From contig CAZGQM010000005.1 of NCBI GenBank assembly GCA_964528055.1, positions 1 through 64,000 on the forward strand: a DNA stretch of 64,000 nucleotides. The letters are read 5' to 3'. Origin of the DNA: Geoanaerobacter sp964528055. Its GTDB lineage: Bacteria > Desulfobacterota > Desulfuromonadia > Geobacterales > DSM-12255. Both the position numbers and the translations under genes were made by a program. The notes beneath the pieces are model-generated. The model searched no databases and was not told the origin of the DNA. It saw nothing but the letters and a program-made list of their open reading frames with translations. Numbering within the stretch: the first letter of the stretch is position 1; each line of letters starts with the position of its first letter. Shown here piece by piece: positions 53,902-63,092 of the stretch.

Positions 53902-55479
53902 ATGTCTGAAAAAAAGAATATTGCTCGGGCAGCCGGTGTTCTGGGGGCAGCTACCATACTTTCCCGTATAATGGGGATGGTGCGGGATATGGTGGTTTCT
54001 CGGCTCTTTGGTGCCGGGTTTGCAACCGATGCCTTCTTCGGGGCATTCCAGATTCCAAACATGCTACGCAGGTTCTTTGCCGAGGGAGCGCTTACCTCGG
54101 CCTTTGTCCCGACATTTTCCGAGACTCTGTCACGGGAGGGTGAAGGAGGAGCACGAGAGCTGGCAAACGTCTGCTTTACCCTCCTGACCATCGTAATGGC
54201 CGGAATAACCCTGGCCGGAATTCTCTTTTCTCCGCAGATAGTTGGCTTCATGTTCCCCGGCTTCAGGGGAGTTCCCGCTAAATTTGAATTGACTGTTTTC
54301 CTTAACAGGCTGATGTTCCCTTATATCTTCTTCATCAGCTTGGTGGCGCTATGCATGGGGATACTCAATACGGTCCGACACTTCTTTACCCCTGCCATCT
54401 CTACTGTTTTTCTCAATGTATCCATGATCCTCTCTGCCTGGATTCTTCACGACCGGTTTAGTGTGCCGATCACAGCGCTTGCAGTTGGGGTGATTATCGG
54501 CGGGATCCTGCAGCTTCTTCTGCAACTCCCGACACTGTACCGACTTGGTTTTCCGATACGCCCCTCTTTTGCTTTCGGTCATCCTACCGTCAGGAGGATC
54601 TCCCTGCTTATGGTCCCTTCGATTTTCGGGGTAGGGGTCTACTATCTTAACATTACCGTCGGCAATATCCTTGCTTCACTGCTGCCGCAGGGGAGTATCT
54701 CATATCTCTACTACGCCCAACGGCTGTTTGAGTTTCCACAGGGGATATTTACCATATCCGTGGCACAGGCTGTCCTCCCTTCCATGAGTCGCCAGGCTGC
54801 AATCGGCGACGTGTCAGCCATGAAAGAGTCGCTTGCTTTTGGTATGAGGTTGACTCTGTTCGTCACCATTCCAGCTATGGTAGGGCTCATGATCTGCGCG
54901 ACCCCGATATTCAGCCTTTTGTTCATGGGGGGGGAATTCGGCTTCGACAAGGCTGAACGCTGTGGAGTGGCCCTTGTATACTACTCCCTTGGCCTCTCTC
55001 TGGTGGCTATGGTAAGGGTTGTGGTTCCTGCTTTCTACGCACTCAAAGATACCAGGACTCCGGTAATCGTTGCTTTCATCGCATTTCTTCTCAATGTCGG
55101 ATTGAGTCTCATCCTCATGCGACCACTTCTGCATGGTGGTCTGGCACTCGCCTCTTCACTGTCTGCTCTTGGGAATTTCGTACTGCTTGCCTTTTTCTTG
55201 AGAAGAAAGATAGGACCTTTCGGCGGAAGAGGAATCGCAGTGGCAGCTCTTAAATCAGCAATTGCATCTTTGCCTGTTGCATTGGCAGCGTGGTGGGGAA
55301 TGGGTCTTATCGAATGGTCTCAGGAAGGTGGGCAGATTCTCAAGTCTGCCCTCATGTGCGCTACAGTGGCTACGGCAACAGTGCTTTACCTTGTCTCTGC
55401 TTGGCTATTGGGGTGCGAAGAGGTTCGTGATGCGCTGGGGATGGTACAAAAAAAATTCAGCAAGAGAGCAGTCAAATGA
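53902..55479 (+). CDS. murJ: Lipid II flippase MurJ
   Basis: A 525-residue polytopic membrane protein of the MATE-like MviN/MurJ family, with about 14 membrane spans. It moves lipid II across the inner membrane for peptidoglycan synthesis. Family landmarks include SRIMGMVRDMV near the start, NMLRRFFAEGALTSAFVP, and the later SQAVLP-like segment (VAQAVLPSMSRQ). GGGGAG precedes the ATG. Its TGA overlaps the ogt start by four bases (ATGA). Confidence 0.95.
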   Translation: MSEKKNIARAAGVLGAATILSRIMGMVRDMVVSRLFGAGFATDAFFGAFQIPNMLRRFFAEGALTSAFVPTFSETLSREGEGGARELANVCFTLLTIVMAGITLAGILFSPQIVGFMFPGFRGVPAKFELTVFLNRLMFPYIFFISLVALCMGILNTVRHFFTPAISTVFLNVSMILSAWILHDRFSVPITALAVGVIIGGILQLLLQLPTLYRLGFPIRPSFAFGHPTVRRISLLMVPSIFGVGVYYLNITVGNILASLLPQGSISYLYYAQRLFEFPQGIFTISVAQAVLPSMSRQAAIGDVSAMKESLAFGMRLTLFVTIPAMVGLMICATPIFSLLFMGGEFGFDKAERCGVALVYYSLGLSLVAMVRVVVPAFYALKDTRTPVIVAFIAFLLNVGLSLILMRPLLHGGLALASSLSALGNFVLLAFFLRRKIGPFGGRGIAVAALKSAIASLPVALAAWWGMGLIEWSQEGGQILKSALMCATVATATVLYLVSAWLLGCEEVRDALGMVQKKFSKRAVK

Positions 55480-56045
55480 GTAATTCCGGCAATGATAAAT
55501 TGATCGCTGCCTTCAGTACATCTTTAGGTTGGGGCGGGGTTGTGGCGAGTGAAGCAGGCCTGGTAGCGGTTCTTCTTCCATTTGGCAATAGGACCAGGGT
55601 TGAGTTGATGAAAGAGGTTTTCTCCCGATTCCCATTTGCAATTGAGGGTAGAGGCCTTGCCGAACAGGCAGCTGCTCTCCTGTCTGCTTATTTTGGCGGG
55701 GAACGCATTATTTTTGATCTGAAACTGGATATGACACATTTCACCCTTTTTCAGCAGAAGGTTTACGCCTCTGTCCTAGCGATACCTTATGGGGTGGTTC
55801 GCACCTATGGAGAAGTTGCTGGATCTATTGGGCGACCGACGGCTGCGAGGGGGGTTGGTGCGGCCATGGCAGCTAACCCTTTGCCGGTTATTATCCCCTG
55901 TCACCGTGTCGTTGGGGCCTCCGGCACTTTGTGCGGATATTCTGCGGCTGGCGGAATAGATTCTAAGAAATGGCTCCTAAAGATGGAAGGGGTCGAGTTA
56001 ATTGATGGGAGTTACAGAGTTAATATAACATCCAATGTCCATTGA
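55476..56045 (+). CDS. ogt: Methylated-DNA-protein cysteine methyltransferase
   Basis: A 189-residue repair protein that removes alkyl groups from O6-guanine onto its own cysteine. The acceptor site is PCHRV near residue 141, and the DNA-binding helix-turn-helix is GRPTAARGVGAAMAANPL. The Ogt-like N-terminal domain (1-85) is present. It overlaps murJ by four bases. The only unusual point is the pairing with murJ. Confidence 0.9.
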   Translation: MSNSGNDKLIAAFSTSLGWGGVVASEAGLVAVLLPFGNRTRVELMKEVFSRFPFAIEGRGLAEQAAALLSAYFGGERIIFDLKLDMTHFTLFQQKVYASVLAIPYGVVRTYGEVAGSIGRPTAARGVGAAMAANPLPVIIPCHRVVGASGTLCGYSAAGGIDSKKWLLKMEGVELIDGSYRVNITSNVH

Positions 56046-56167
56046 ATGATTGGTTCGTGGCTCAATATTTATACTTAAAAAACCAAAATGTGCCAGTTTA
56101 TCAGCATAAGAGTTTGTGATCCGGCCAGAAAATTTCGGTCATTTCACCATTGAAGTTCTTCTATTGA

Positions 56168-56404
56168 CTAGGTCGTGACATGGCTCTCATACACAGCCAT
56201 CAACATCTCAGCGATTTCGTCATCACTAGGAGCCAGATCATCCGGTATCATTTTTGTGCCTACAACATGTGCAGCTTTGTGTCGGGCACACTCCGATGGA
56301 TTCCTAGTGCAGTATGAACCCTTTAGAAGCTTAGCTGTTGCCGGCATAGTTGCCATTTTTGAGTTGATGAAATTGCATGAACTAAGAAGATCACAGGTTG
56401 TCAT
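56168..56404 (-). CDS. Small four-cysteine protein of unknown function
   Basis: A 78-residue protein with cysteines C4, C10, C32 and C39, arranged as CX5C and CX6C. The pattern resembles small uncharacterised Cys-rich proteins I recall from Geobacter-type genomes (C..C.F..., YC...C.R..., then a Pro-Asp-rich tail), which may bind a metal or cluster. GAGG stands about ten bases before the ATG. Its reading frame is more convincing than any other in this gene-poor stretch. No function is known. Confidence 0.6.
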   Translation of the reverse strand: MTTCDLLSSCNFINSKMATMPATAKLLKGSYCTRNPSECARHKAAHVVGTKMIPDDLAPSDDEIAEMLMAVYESHVTT

Positions 56405-56884
56405 GGTTTTGAACCTCGCGAATTAAGTATAAAGTATATGGTGACGACACACTTTATATCTATAATCTAGGCAAGAAATAGCACGTCCCGTGCCAACAAC
56501 TTAATGAGCGTGGGGTAGTATCGCTAGTGGTGATTTACTCCAGTAGGAGGTAGATTTCATGCCATTCAAACGGAGTCACGTTATCCCTTGCATGATCTGC
56601 AGCGGTCTAGCGCTGATGAACTCATTGATTATTTTAAGAATATTGGAAAGCAACCGAATAGAAGTTAGACGAGAGTCTTTCCTGACCTTAGTGTGAAAGG
56701 CTTGATGAACTTAATGGTTGGGGAAATTCGGCTGAAAGGTCTTAGGTACACGAAAGCTAAGGTAATAATCCCCTTGCCTGTGTTGTAATTATTAGTCAGT
56801 AACGACTCTTTCTTTGTTTGGCAAAAGAGGTTACAAGGGCTGGTCAAGGTGACAAACTATTTACATGACGAAGGTAATGGAGGT
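56405..56884. other. Gene-poor DNA between the small Cys protein and tRNA-Arg
   Basis: About 480 bases without a convincing full-length gene. An AGGAGGT ribosome-binding site before an ATG at 56559 heads a 45-codon ORF. A second frame overlapping it reads QRSSADELIDYFKNIGK up to a TAG at 56666, which looks more protein-like, as if a short gene had been broken by a frameshift. The stretch lies directly against the 3' end of the tRNA-Arg gene, where islands often insert, but no copy of the tRNA end was found here. Confidence 0.45.
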
Positions 56885-56961
56885 TGGCGGGCGGCATGGG
56901 ATTCGAACCCACGACCCCAGGCTTCGGAGGCCTGTACTCTATCCAGCTGAGCTAACCGCCC
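56885..56961 (-). tRNA. tRNA-Arg (anticodon CCG)
   Basis: A 77-base cloverleaf on the minus strand, with CCA encoded at its 3' end (56885-56887). The acceptor stem GGGCGGT pairs with GCCGCCC (one G-U). The anticodon stem CAGGC/GCCTG holds the loop CTCCGAA, so the anticodon is CCG, reading CGG. The T arm is GTGGGTTCGAATCCCAT. Confidence 0.96.
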
Positions 56962-57062
56962 GCGAACAAATAGCTTTACACTAAATTGATTTGGAACTCA
57001 AGGTTATTTCTGGTTTTACAGGGGTAATTCCATACCGGGCACATGACAAGGAGTACGATTTA

Positions 57063-57917
57063 ATGCGAACTGTCAGTACGACATGTTTAATATTGATCTT
57101 TCTGCTGCTGCTGGTCAAAAGGGCAGATGCCGGGAAACACTACGAAATCAGCAAGGTATCTGATTCGGTCTATGCTGCGATTGCGCAGCCTGATGGTAAA
57201 GCAGCGAGCAATGCCATATTCATAATTACAGGAAATCATGTGTTGTTGGCAGGTGCCCATTTTGTTTTAGAGGGGGTCAGGGAGTTAGTTTCGGAGATTG
57301 CCAAGATAACACCTTCGCCGGTGCGAGAGGTAATACTTACGCATCATCACAGCGGATATAACTATATTGATCTGGATCTGCCGCCGAATGCAGAGATCAT
57401 TACCTCATGGCAGACTTGGCAATCCCTTAAGAGCGAATTCCGCCAAGTAAAAAATCCGGCAACTTTTTTTGATAAAGCAATTACCCTGCAGAGAGGAAAT
57501 GTTTCTGTTATTTTGAGCAATACTGAACTGGGGCACAGTAAGGGGGATATTATAGTCTATGTTCCAAGTGAAGGGGTCCTCTTTACTTCTGACCTAGTCT
57601 TCCATAATGCTATCGGTTACATGGGGATGGGGCACATGCGAGAATGGATAATGAATTTGGAAATGCTTGAGTCGCTTAATGCCAGAATTGTGGTTCCTGG
57701 AGTAGGAAAGGTTACTGATTTTAACGGGATAATTCAGTTTAAGCTTTTCCTAAAGGACTTCCTGACTGAGGTGCTGAACCATGTCGAGAATGGGGATTCG
57801 CTGGCCAAGACCAAGAAGGATTTTAGCCTCCCGCAATACAGAGATATCCCTGGGTACAAAACTTTTTTTGAGGTTAATGTAGAGAGGGCTTACGGAGAAC
57901 TTAAGGATAGGTATTGA
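57063..57917 (+). CDS. Secreted metallo-beta-lactamase-fold protein with degenerate metal site
   Basis: A 284-residue protein with a signal peptide (about 1-23). The fold is recognisable (FIITGNHVLLAGA, then THHH, later GHSKGD, FTSDLVFHN and a C-terminal GVGK). The usual HXHXDH motif reads HHHSGYN: the Asp and following His are missing. It therefore probably binds one metal at most, or has lost hydrolase activity. AAGGAG precedes the ATG at 57063. It is near, but divergent from, the tRNA, and its stop is one base from that of the DUF1573 gene on the opposite strand. Confidence 0.75.
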   Translation: MRTVSTTCLILIFLLLLVKRADAGKHYEISKVSDSVYAAIAQPDGKAASNAIFIITGNHVLLAGAHFVLEGVRELVSEIAKITPSPVREVILTHHHSGYNYIDLDLPPNAEIITSWQTWQSLKSEFRQVKNPATFFDKAITLQRGNVSVILSNTELGHSKGDIIVYVPSEGVLFTSDLVFHNAIGYMGMGHMREWIMNLEMLESLNARIVVPGVGKVTDFNGIIQFKLFLKDFLTEVLNHVENGDSLAKTKKDFSLPQYRDIPGYKTFFEVNVERAYGELKDRY

Positions 57918-57918
57918 G

Positions 57919-58599
57919 TTATCGTGACAGAGATCCGTAGACAGGCACCAAAATCTCCTGTTTGGTCGGGTTGTCAGTAGTTATTGTTATATAACCGCTA
58001 AGCATTCGGTCATCGGATCTGGGAGCTACTGTTACGGAGAGTAAAGCTGATTCGCCAGGCTTTATCTGGTTCTTATCGACTTTTAGCGTGACCTGCGGCA
58101 TGGGGGTTTTTAAGGAGGTCAGCTTGACAGTTCTGGTACTTCGGTTGTCAATGGTAAGGGTTTGAGTTTTGACAATATTCGCTTTCAGCTGCCCAAGGTT
58201 CAGTTGTTTGGGCTTTACGGTCAATTCCTCGGAAATTGTACCGGTGAGAGTAAGGGTGTAAACCGGGGTTGTCAGATCATTGGTTTCAACTGCAATAGTT
58301 TTGCTTACGTTGCCGAAAAAATTTGCTGAGTCGAAAGTGACCTTGATTTCAGATGTTTTGCCTGCAGGGATGATCGGGGATGAAGCATTTGCAGCAGTGC
58401 AGCCACAGGCGGGGCGTACATGACTGATTGTTAGCGGCTCATCACCTCGATTCTTTATGATAAAGGTATGGTCCAGTTTTTTCCCCTGGGGGAGTGTCCC
58501 GAAATTATACGTCGGTTGTTCTACCGAAATATGTGGTGCCGCCAAAGCGTTTCCAAATAAGGCTAAAAGTAGAAAAAGCGTAAAGAATACATGGTACAT
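57919..58599 (-). CDS. Secreted DUF1573 protein
   Basis: A 226-residue exported protein. A signal peptide (1-20, ending ALA before APH) is followed by two immunoglobulin-like beta domains. The first has the DUF1573 landmarks FGTLPQG, FIIKNRGDEPL and the ACGCTAA motif. Such domains serve as adhesive or copper-related modules; the role is not known. It converges with the metallo-beta-lactamase-fold gene. Confidence 0.82.
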   Translation of the reverse strand: MYHVFFTLFLLLALFGNALAAPHISVEQPTYNFGTLPQGKKLDHTFIIKNRGDEPLTISHVRPACGCTAANASSPIIPAGKTSEIKVTFDSANFFGNVSKTIAVETNDLTTPVYTLTLTGTISEELTVKPKQLNLGQLKANIVKTQTLTIDNRSTRTVKLTSLKTPMPQVTLKVDKNQIKPGESALLSVTVAPRSDDRMLSGYITITTDNPTKQEILVPVYGSLSR

Positions 58600-58730
58600 G
58601 TGCGCTCCATGATGAATACAGTCAATTAGTTGTTACTATAGCATAGTGGTTTGACAAAGGCCATAATGATTTGACACAGTTACCCCTTTCTGGTAAGAAG
58701 TTATGACTGATAGATACAGCGGAGGTCTTG

Positions 58731-60221
58731 ATGATCGTCCAGTGTGAGCAATGCAATACACGTTTTAAACTTGATGATGCGAAGGTGAGGGAGGAGGGGG
58801 TTAAAGTCCGCTGCTCCAAATGCAGGCATATCTTTATTGTAAGAAAGGAACCGCCTGAGCAAGTGGAGGAGGCCGATTTCGATACATTGCTTAGCGGCCT
58901 TATTGCGTCTCCTCATGATAATGTTGGTGTTACATCTAGGAAAGATGCAACATTACCAGTGGAACCTTCGGTTATCCCTGTAAATACCGAAATACCTGTT
59001 GAAGCGCCATCTATAGATTTTGAATTCGGTTCTGCAGATTCGAGAGATGATTCTTCCGTTTCACCTTTTGAGGTAGAGACTGAACAACCTAATAGTTATG
59101 AATCAGTTTCGCAGGGAGAAGATTCTCCGTTTGATACTCTACCGCAAAAGGGTGCTACTGATCTTGAATATTCATCAGATTTCAGTTTAGGTGAATCTAC
59201 TGATGCAACAGAGGTTGCTAAGGTTCAGGGGATGCAGGATGAATACAGGCAATCTGCTGCTTTTGAAGAGGAGCTAATTGCTGTTCCCTCAGATGATCAT
59301 AATGCATCAACTGATTTTCCTGTTGGGGTTACGGGTAATGAGGAATCAGTGGCAGCAGAGTGGCCAACTGGAATCGAGGCTGATGTCGTTTTGTCAAAAG
59401 ATGGTACCTCTTCTGTTGCAGCCATCACTGACAAAGAAAATGATTCATTTGCAGCCATATCGTGGGATTTTGCAGCTCCAGACAGTGAGTCGGCTCAAGT
59501 CGAGCCTGTAAATACTCCTGTAACCGTTACTGAAACGGCATCGGTTTCGATAAGCGCCAATTTAATCCCACCTGAGGAAACCCCTGTACAGGAAACTCAA
59601 AAGTTTACCTCTCCAAGTTCAATCGCAGCCGATGATGAACTCTCTTCTCTTGCTATTACATCAAGGAGAAGGGGCAGTTCTGTGGTTCCGGTGATTGTTA
59701 CCGCAATCTCGGTGCTTGTAATCATTGGTCTTGCAGGTGCGGGTTTTTTTATGCTCAACAAAGGTCCTACCGCTTTTGATAAGGTAGGACTCGGTGCGTT
59801 AGTTAGATGGGTCGGTCTGGACAAGGGCGAAGAGGGGAGTATCGAAATTCGGAACTCAACCAGTGAATTCCTTAAGAATAAAGTGTTAGGAGAGATCTTC
59901 GTCATAAGGGGTGAAGCGGTAAATGCCTTTCGCAAACCCAGGGCATCCATACAGGTAAAGGCTACATTATATGGTGCAAAAGGGGCGGTTGTTGGTAGTA
60001 AAACCTCATATTGCGGAAATCCTCTGACCAAAGAACAGTTGACAACTCTGCCTTTGGCAAAAATTGAGGCTGCAATGGGCAACCAGTTTGGGGACTCCCT
60101 GGCAAACCTTGGCATACAGCCAGGGAAGGCCATTCCATTTGTCATTGTGCTTACAAATGTTCCTACGGATGCAAGTGAGTTTGGGCTGGAAATTGTGGGA
60201 TCAACTGTGGCAAGTCAATGA
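58731..60221 (+). CDS. Zinc-ribbon membrane protein with DUF3426-like C-terminus
   Basis: A 496-residue protein. The N-terminal MJ0042/FrzS-type zinc ribbon has C5-x2-C8 and C28-x2-C31 (CEQCNTRF, CSKCRHIF). A long acidic, low-complexity linker (about 55-310) leads to one membrane segment near 325-345 and a C-terminal domain of about 130 residues of the DUF3426 type, here placed outside the membrane. The layout is common in Myxococcota and Desulfobacterota, where similar proteins may receive or localise signalling components. Ligand and partners are unknown. GGAGG precedes the ATG at 58731. Confidence 0.8.
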   Translation: MIVQCEQCNTRFKLDDAKVREEGVKVRCSKCRHIFIVRKEPPEQVEEADFDTLLSGLIASPHDNVGVTSRKDATLPVEPSVIPVNTEIPVEAPSIDFEFGSADSRDDSSVSPFEVETEQPNSYESVSQGEDSPFDTLPQKGATDLEYSSDFSLGESTDATEVAKVQGMQDEYRQSAAFEEELIAVPSDDHNASTDFPVGVTGNEESVAAEWPTGIEADVVLSKDGTSSVAAITDKENDSFAAISWDFAAPDSESAQVEPVNTPVTVTETASVSISANLIPPEETPVQETQKFTSPSSIAADDELSSLAITSRRRGSSVVPVIVTAISVLVIIGLAGAGFFMLNKGPTAFDKVGLGALVRWVGLDKGEEGSIEIRNSTSEFLKNKVLGEIFVIRGEAVNAFRKPRASIQVKATLYGAKGAVVGSKTSYCGNPLTKEQLTTLPLAKIEAAMGNQFGDSLANLGIQPGKAIPFVIVLTNVPTDASEFGLEIVGSTVASQ

Positions 60222-60239
60222 ATTGATCTACATTAAAAT

Positions 60240-60270
60240 AAAAAAGGCCGACTTTTTGTCGGCCTTTTTT
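60240..60270. terminator. Bidirectional terminator between the zinc-ribbon gene and ferredoxin
   Basis: AAAAAAGGCCGAC and GTCGGCCTTTTTT form a 13-base-pair stem around TTTTT. It ends the convergent genes on both sides. Confidence 0.9.
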
Positions 60271-60289
60271 GTGTCATGTGTGCAATCAG

Positions 60290-60460
60290 TTACGCGGCAG
60301 CAATGGCACTCACCGGGCAAGTATCAACACAGGCGCCGCAGTCAATACAGGTATCGGCGTCGATAATGTGCTTGCTGTCTCCAGCGCTGATCGAGTTGAC
60401 CGGACAGGAGTCGACGCAAGCGCCGCAGTTGGTGCAATCGTCGGAAATTACGTGAGCCAA
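60290..60460 (-). CDS. 2[4Fe-4S] ferredoxin
   Basis: A 56-residue bacterial-type ferredoxin. Cysteines C9, C12, C15, C19 and C38, C41, C44, C48 form two classical CX2CX2CX3CP motifs, each holding one [4Fe-4S] cluster. The start is a TTG at 60460, with AAGGAGGTGA in front of it; the first residues (M)AHVISDDCTNC are those of ordinary clostridial-type ferredoxins. It supplies low-potential electrons to enzymes such as pyruvate or 2-oxoglutarate:ferredoxin oxidoreductase. Confidence 0.95.
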   Translation of the reverse strand: MAHVISDDCTNCGACVDSCPVNSISAGDSKHIIDADTCIDCGACVDTCPVSAIAAA

Positions 60461-60662
60461 GGGATTCACCTCCTTTTTCAGGGTATGGATATACTAAAAA
60501 ACACTGATACACCTATCACACGTAAAAATAAATGTCTAGCAGAAAGGTTGTGGAGCAATGGCTAGAGTTTCATAGAAAATTTCTTGAATTGCACCCTTAC
60601 CTGAGGTATTATAAAAAACAGTTTTATTTACTCTAAAAAAATTGGGTAAGATATTTAACTTG

Positions 60663-60686
60663 ACGGAAAATTCACAGGTTTTCCGT
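60663..60686. promoter_or_regulatory. Inverted repeat in the ackA upstream region
   Basis: ACGGAAAA (60663-60670) and TTTTCCGT (60679-60686) are perfect inverted arms around eight bases, and TATAAT follows at 60701. This may be an operator for ackA. A -10 that close to the ribosome-binding site would leave a very short leader, so the promoter itself is uncertain. Confidence 0.4.
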
Positions 60687-60726
60687 TAATTTTTGTCGCT
60701 TATAATTAAATTACTAGGAGGAATGC

Positions 60727-61992
60727 ATGGATATCCTGGCCCTTAACTGTGGCAGTTCGTCGGTGAAATATCAATTGTTTGATTGGGACCTGAAGGAAGT
60801 GGTAGCCAAGGGGATGGTGGAACGGGTAATTATTGGTGATTCGTTCATAATGCACGAGGTCCCTGGTAAGGAGACGTATCGCGAGAATTCCGAGTGTCCT
60901 GATCATCAGGTGGCCATTGATCTAATCATAAAGACCCTGCTCGACCCGGTTCATGGGGTTGTAAAGGATATCAATCATATCTCGGCGGTTGGTCATAGGG
61001 TGGTTCACGGAGGAGAGAAGTTTACCTGCTCGGTTTTGATCGACAAGGAAGTATTGGATGCAGTGAAAGAGGTGCAGCATCTGGCACCTCTCCATAATCC
61101 CCCTAACATCGCTGGCATTGAGGCCGCCCAGGCTCTTCTTCCCCAAGTTCCGCATGTGGCTATATTTGATACTGCCTTTCATCAGACGATGCCCGAACAT
61201 GCCTATCTCTATCCGCTTCCCTATGACTGGTATGAGAAGTATGGGGTACGTAGATACGGATTTCATGGCACGTCTCATCTGTATGTTTCCAAACGAGCGG
61301 CGGTTCTCCTCGGCAAATCGCCACGTGACTGCAACATCATTACAATGCATATAGGCAATGGTGTTTCTCACTCCGCCATAAAGAATGGCATTTCTGTGGA
61401 CACTAGCATGGGGCTGACACCTCTTGAGGGTGCAGTTATGGGGACACGCTGTGGTGACATCGATCCGGCCATTCCTGCCTTCATGATGCAGAAGGAAAAC
61501 CTGTCAGCCAAAGAGATTGATAGCATCCTTAACAAAAAAAGCGGAGTTCTGGGTCTTACAGGGCGATTTACCGACCGCCGGGATGTTATTGAGCATGCAG
61601 CCAAAGGTGACCGGCTTTGCAAGATAGCTTTGGATATAGAGGCCTACCGCCTACGGAAATACATAGGTTCATACATGGCTGCCATCGGCAGACTTGACGC
61701 GGTAGTTTTTACTGCCGGCGTCGGTGAGATGGGATGGCCAATACGCGAACAGACGATTGAAGGATTGGAGCAGATGGGGATTTATCTCGACAAAGAGCGA
61801 AACAAGGCGGCAATGACTCGTAAACGTGAGAGTCTCATTACCACTGACGACTCTCCTGTAAAGGTTTTTGTCATTCCTACGGACGAGGAGCTGGTCTTTA
61901 CTGAAGATGTTGCAGCGATACTCGCAGGAACCTACACGGATCACATGAATTTCGAATACTCTTTTTCACGGGCAGATTTCGAGAGGAAGTAG
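60727..61992 (+). CDS. ackA: Acetate kinase
   Basis: A 421-residue ASKHA-fold enzyme converting acetyl phosphate and ADP to acetate and ATP, or the reverse. The family signatures LNCGSSSVKY (6-15), GFHGTSHLYVSKRA (near 178-191), IGNGVS and FTAGVGE are all present. In acetate-oxidising bacteria, AckA with Pta activates acetate to acetyl-CoA. AGGAGG lies six bases before the ATG. pta is in the same region but convergent, not in the same operon. Confidence 0.96.
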   Translation: MDILALNCGSSSVKYQLFDWDLKEVVAKGMVERVIIGDSFIMHEVPGKETYRENSECPDHQVAIDLIIKTLLDPVHGVVKDINHISAVGHRVVHGGEKFTCSVLIDKEVLDAVKEVQHLAPLHNPPNIAGIEAAQALLPQVPHVAIFDTAFHQTMPEHAYLYPLPYDWYEKYGVRRYGFHGTSHLYVSKRAAVLLGKSPRDCNIITMHIGNGVSHSAIKNGISVDTSMGLTPLEGAVMGTRCGDIDPAIPAFMMQKENLSAKEIDSILNKKSGVLGLTGRFTDRRDVIEHAAKGDRLCKIALDIEAYRLRKYIGSYMAAIGRLDAVVFTAGVGEMGWPIREQTIEGLEQMGIYLDKERNKAAMTRKRESLITTDDSPVKVFVIPTDEELVFTEDVAAILAGTYTDHMNFEYSFSRADFERK

Positions 61993-62015
61993 CGAATATA
62001 AATTATGGTATCTGA

Positions 62016-62045
62016 AAAGGCCGCCGGGTTAACCCGGCGGCCTTT
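62016..62045. terminator. Bidirectional terminator between ackA and pta
   Basis: AAAGGCCGCCGGG and CCCGGCGGCCTTT pair as a perfect 13-base-pair stem around TTAA, followed by T-rich DNA on the plus strand. Confidence 0.9.
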
Positions 62046-62090
62046 CTTGTTCTTATTAGTAAGCCTTGAAACGTGTTTACTTAAGGTTTA

Positions 62091-63092
62091 CTACCCCTGA
62101 GCCTGCACCGCAGTGATAGCGACCACGTTTACTATGTCATCAACCGAACAGCCGCGCGACAGGTCATTAACCGGTTTGGCAAGACCCTGAATAATCGGAC
62201 CGACTGCCTCTGCTCCTGCAACGCGCTCAACAAGCTTGTAGGCGATGTTGCCGGCGTCGAGGTCAGGGAATATAAGGACGTTTGCCTTGCCGGCCACACT
62301 GCTGCCCGGGGCCTTTTTCTCTCCCACCTTGGGGAGGAGTGCGGCGTCAGCCTGAAGCTCACCATCAATCTGCATGTGTGGATCAATCCCTTTCGCAATT
62401 TCCAGTGCTTTCAATACCTTGTCCGCATCAGGATGGCTGGCGCTTCCCTTGGTTGAAAAGGAGAGCATGGCAACTCTGGCGGGTACATCGAGAAATGACT
62501 TGCAGTTGCGAGCAGTTGCAACAGCAATCTCTGCGAGAGCCTGTGCATCAGGATTAGGGTTTACCGCACAGTCTGCAAACAGGACAATCCCGTTTTCTCC
62601 AAAAGTAGGTGTCTTTGTGATCATCAGGAAGAATGAGGAAACGGTCTTGATTCCAGGTGCTGTACCGACCGTCTGAAAGGCTGCCTTAAGCACATTGCCG
62701 GTTGTGCCGGTGGCGCCTGCTACTTCACCGTCGGCATCACCCTGACGGACCATCATTCCGGCGAAGTAAAGATTGTCTGTATCGGTAAGGAGTTTTTCGG
62801 CGTCTTGGCGTGAGAGGCCCTTGCTCTTTCGGAGCTCCACCAGGGCGTCCACGTAGGCGCCAAGTTTGGGAGCCTTGGCTGGTTCGAGGATCTCGACCCC
62901 GGCGAGGTTTACCCCTTTGGCTGCCGCAGAGGCGCTCACTTCATCCTGATTGCCGAGGATAACGATTTTTGCCAAACCCTGTTCCATTACCTGTTGCGCG
63001 GCAAACAGCATACGCTCGTCGTAGCTTTCCGGCAGCACGACGGTTTTCAGGTTTTTTCTTGCTTTTGCCTTGATCTGTTCGACTAGCGACAT
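62091..63092 (-). CDS. pta: Phosphate acetyltransferase
   Basis: A 333-residue short-form Pta lacking the N-terminal regulatory domains of the E. coli enzyme. It interconverts acetyl-CoA and acetyl phosphate. Family motifs PESYDERML, GEVAGATGTTGNVLKAA, FADCAVNPNPDA, and IAYKLVERVAGAEAVGPI with GLAKPVNDLSRG at the end are all present. It converges with ackA, and the two genes share the terminator at 62016. Confidence 0.95.
   Translation of the reverse strand: MSLVEQIKAKARKNLKTVVLPESYDERMLFAAQQVMEQGLAKIVILGNQDEVSASAAAKGVNLAGVEILEPAKAPKLGAYVDALVELRKSKGLSRQDAEKLLTDTDNLYFAGMMVRQGDADGEVAGATGTTGNVLKAAFQTVGTAPGIKTVSSFFLMITKTPTFGENGIVLFADCAVNPNPDAQALAEIAVATARNCKSFLDVPARVAMLSFSTKGSASHPDADKVLKALEIAKGIDPHMQIDGELQADAALLPKVGEKKAPGSSVAGKANVLIFPDLDAGNIAYKLVERVAGAEAVGPIIQGLAKPVNDLSRGCSVDDIVNVVAITAVQAQG

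Noticed and set aside
56665..56847. 60-residue minus-strand ORF near tRNA-Arg
   Set aside because: No ribosome-binding site and no family-like pattern; probably chance in AT-rich DNA.
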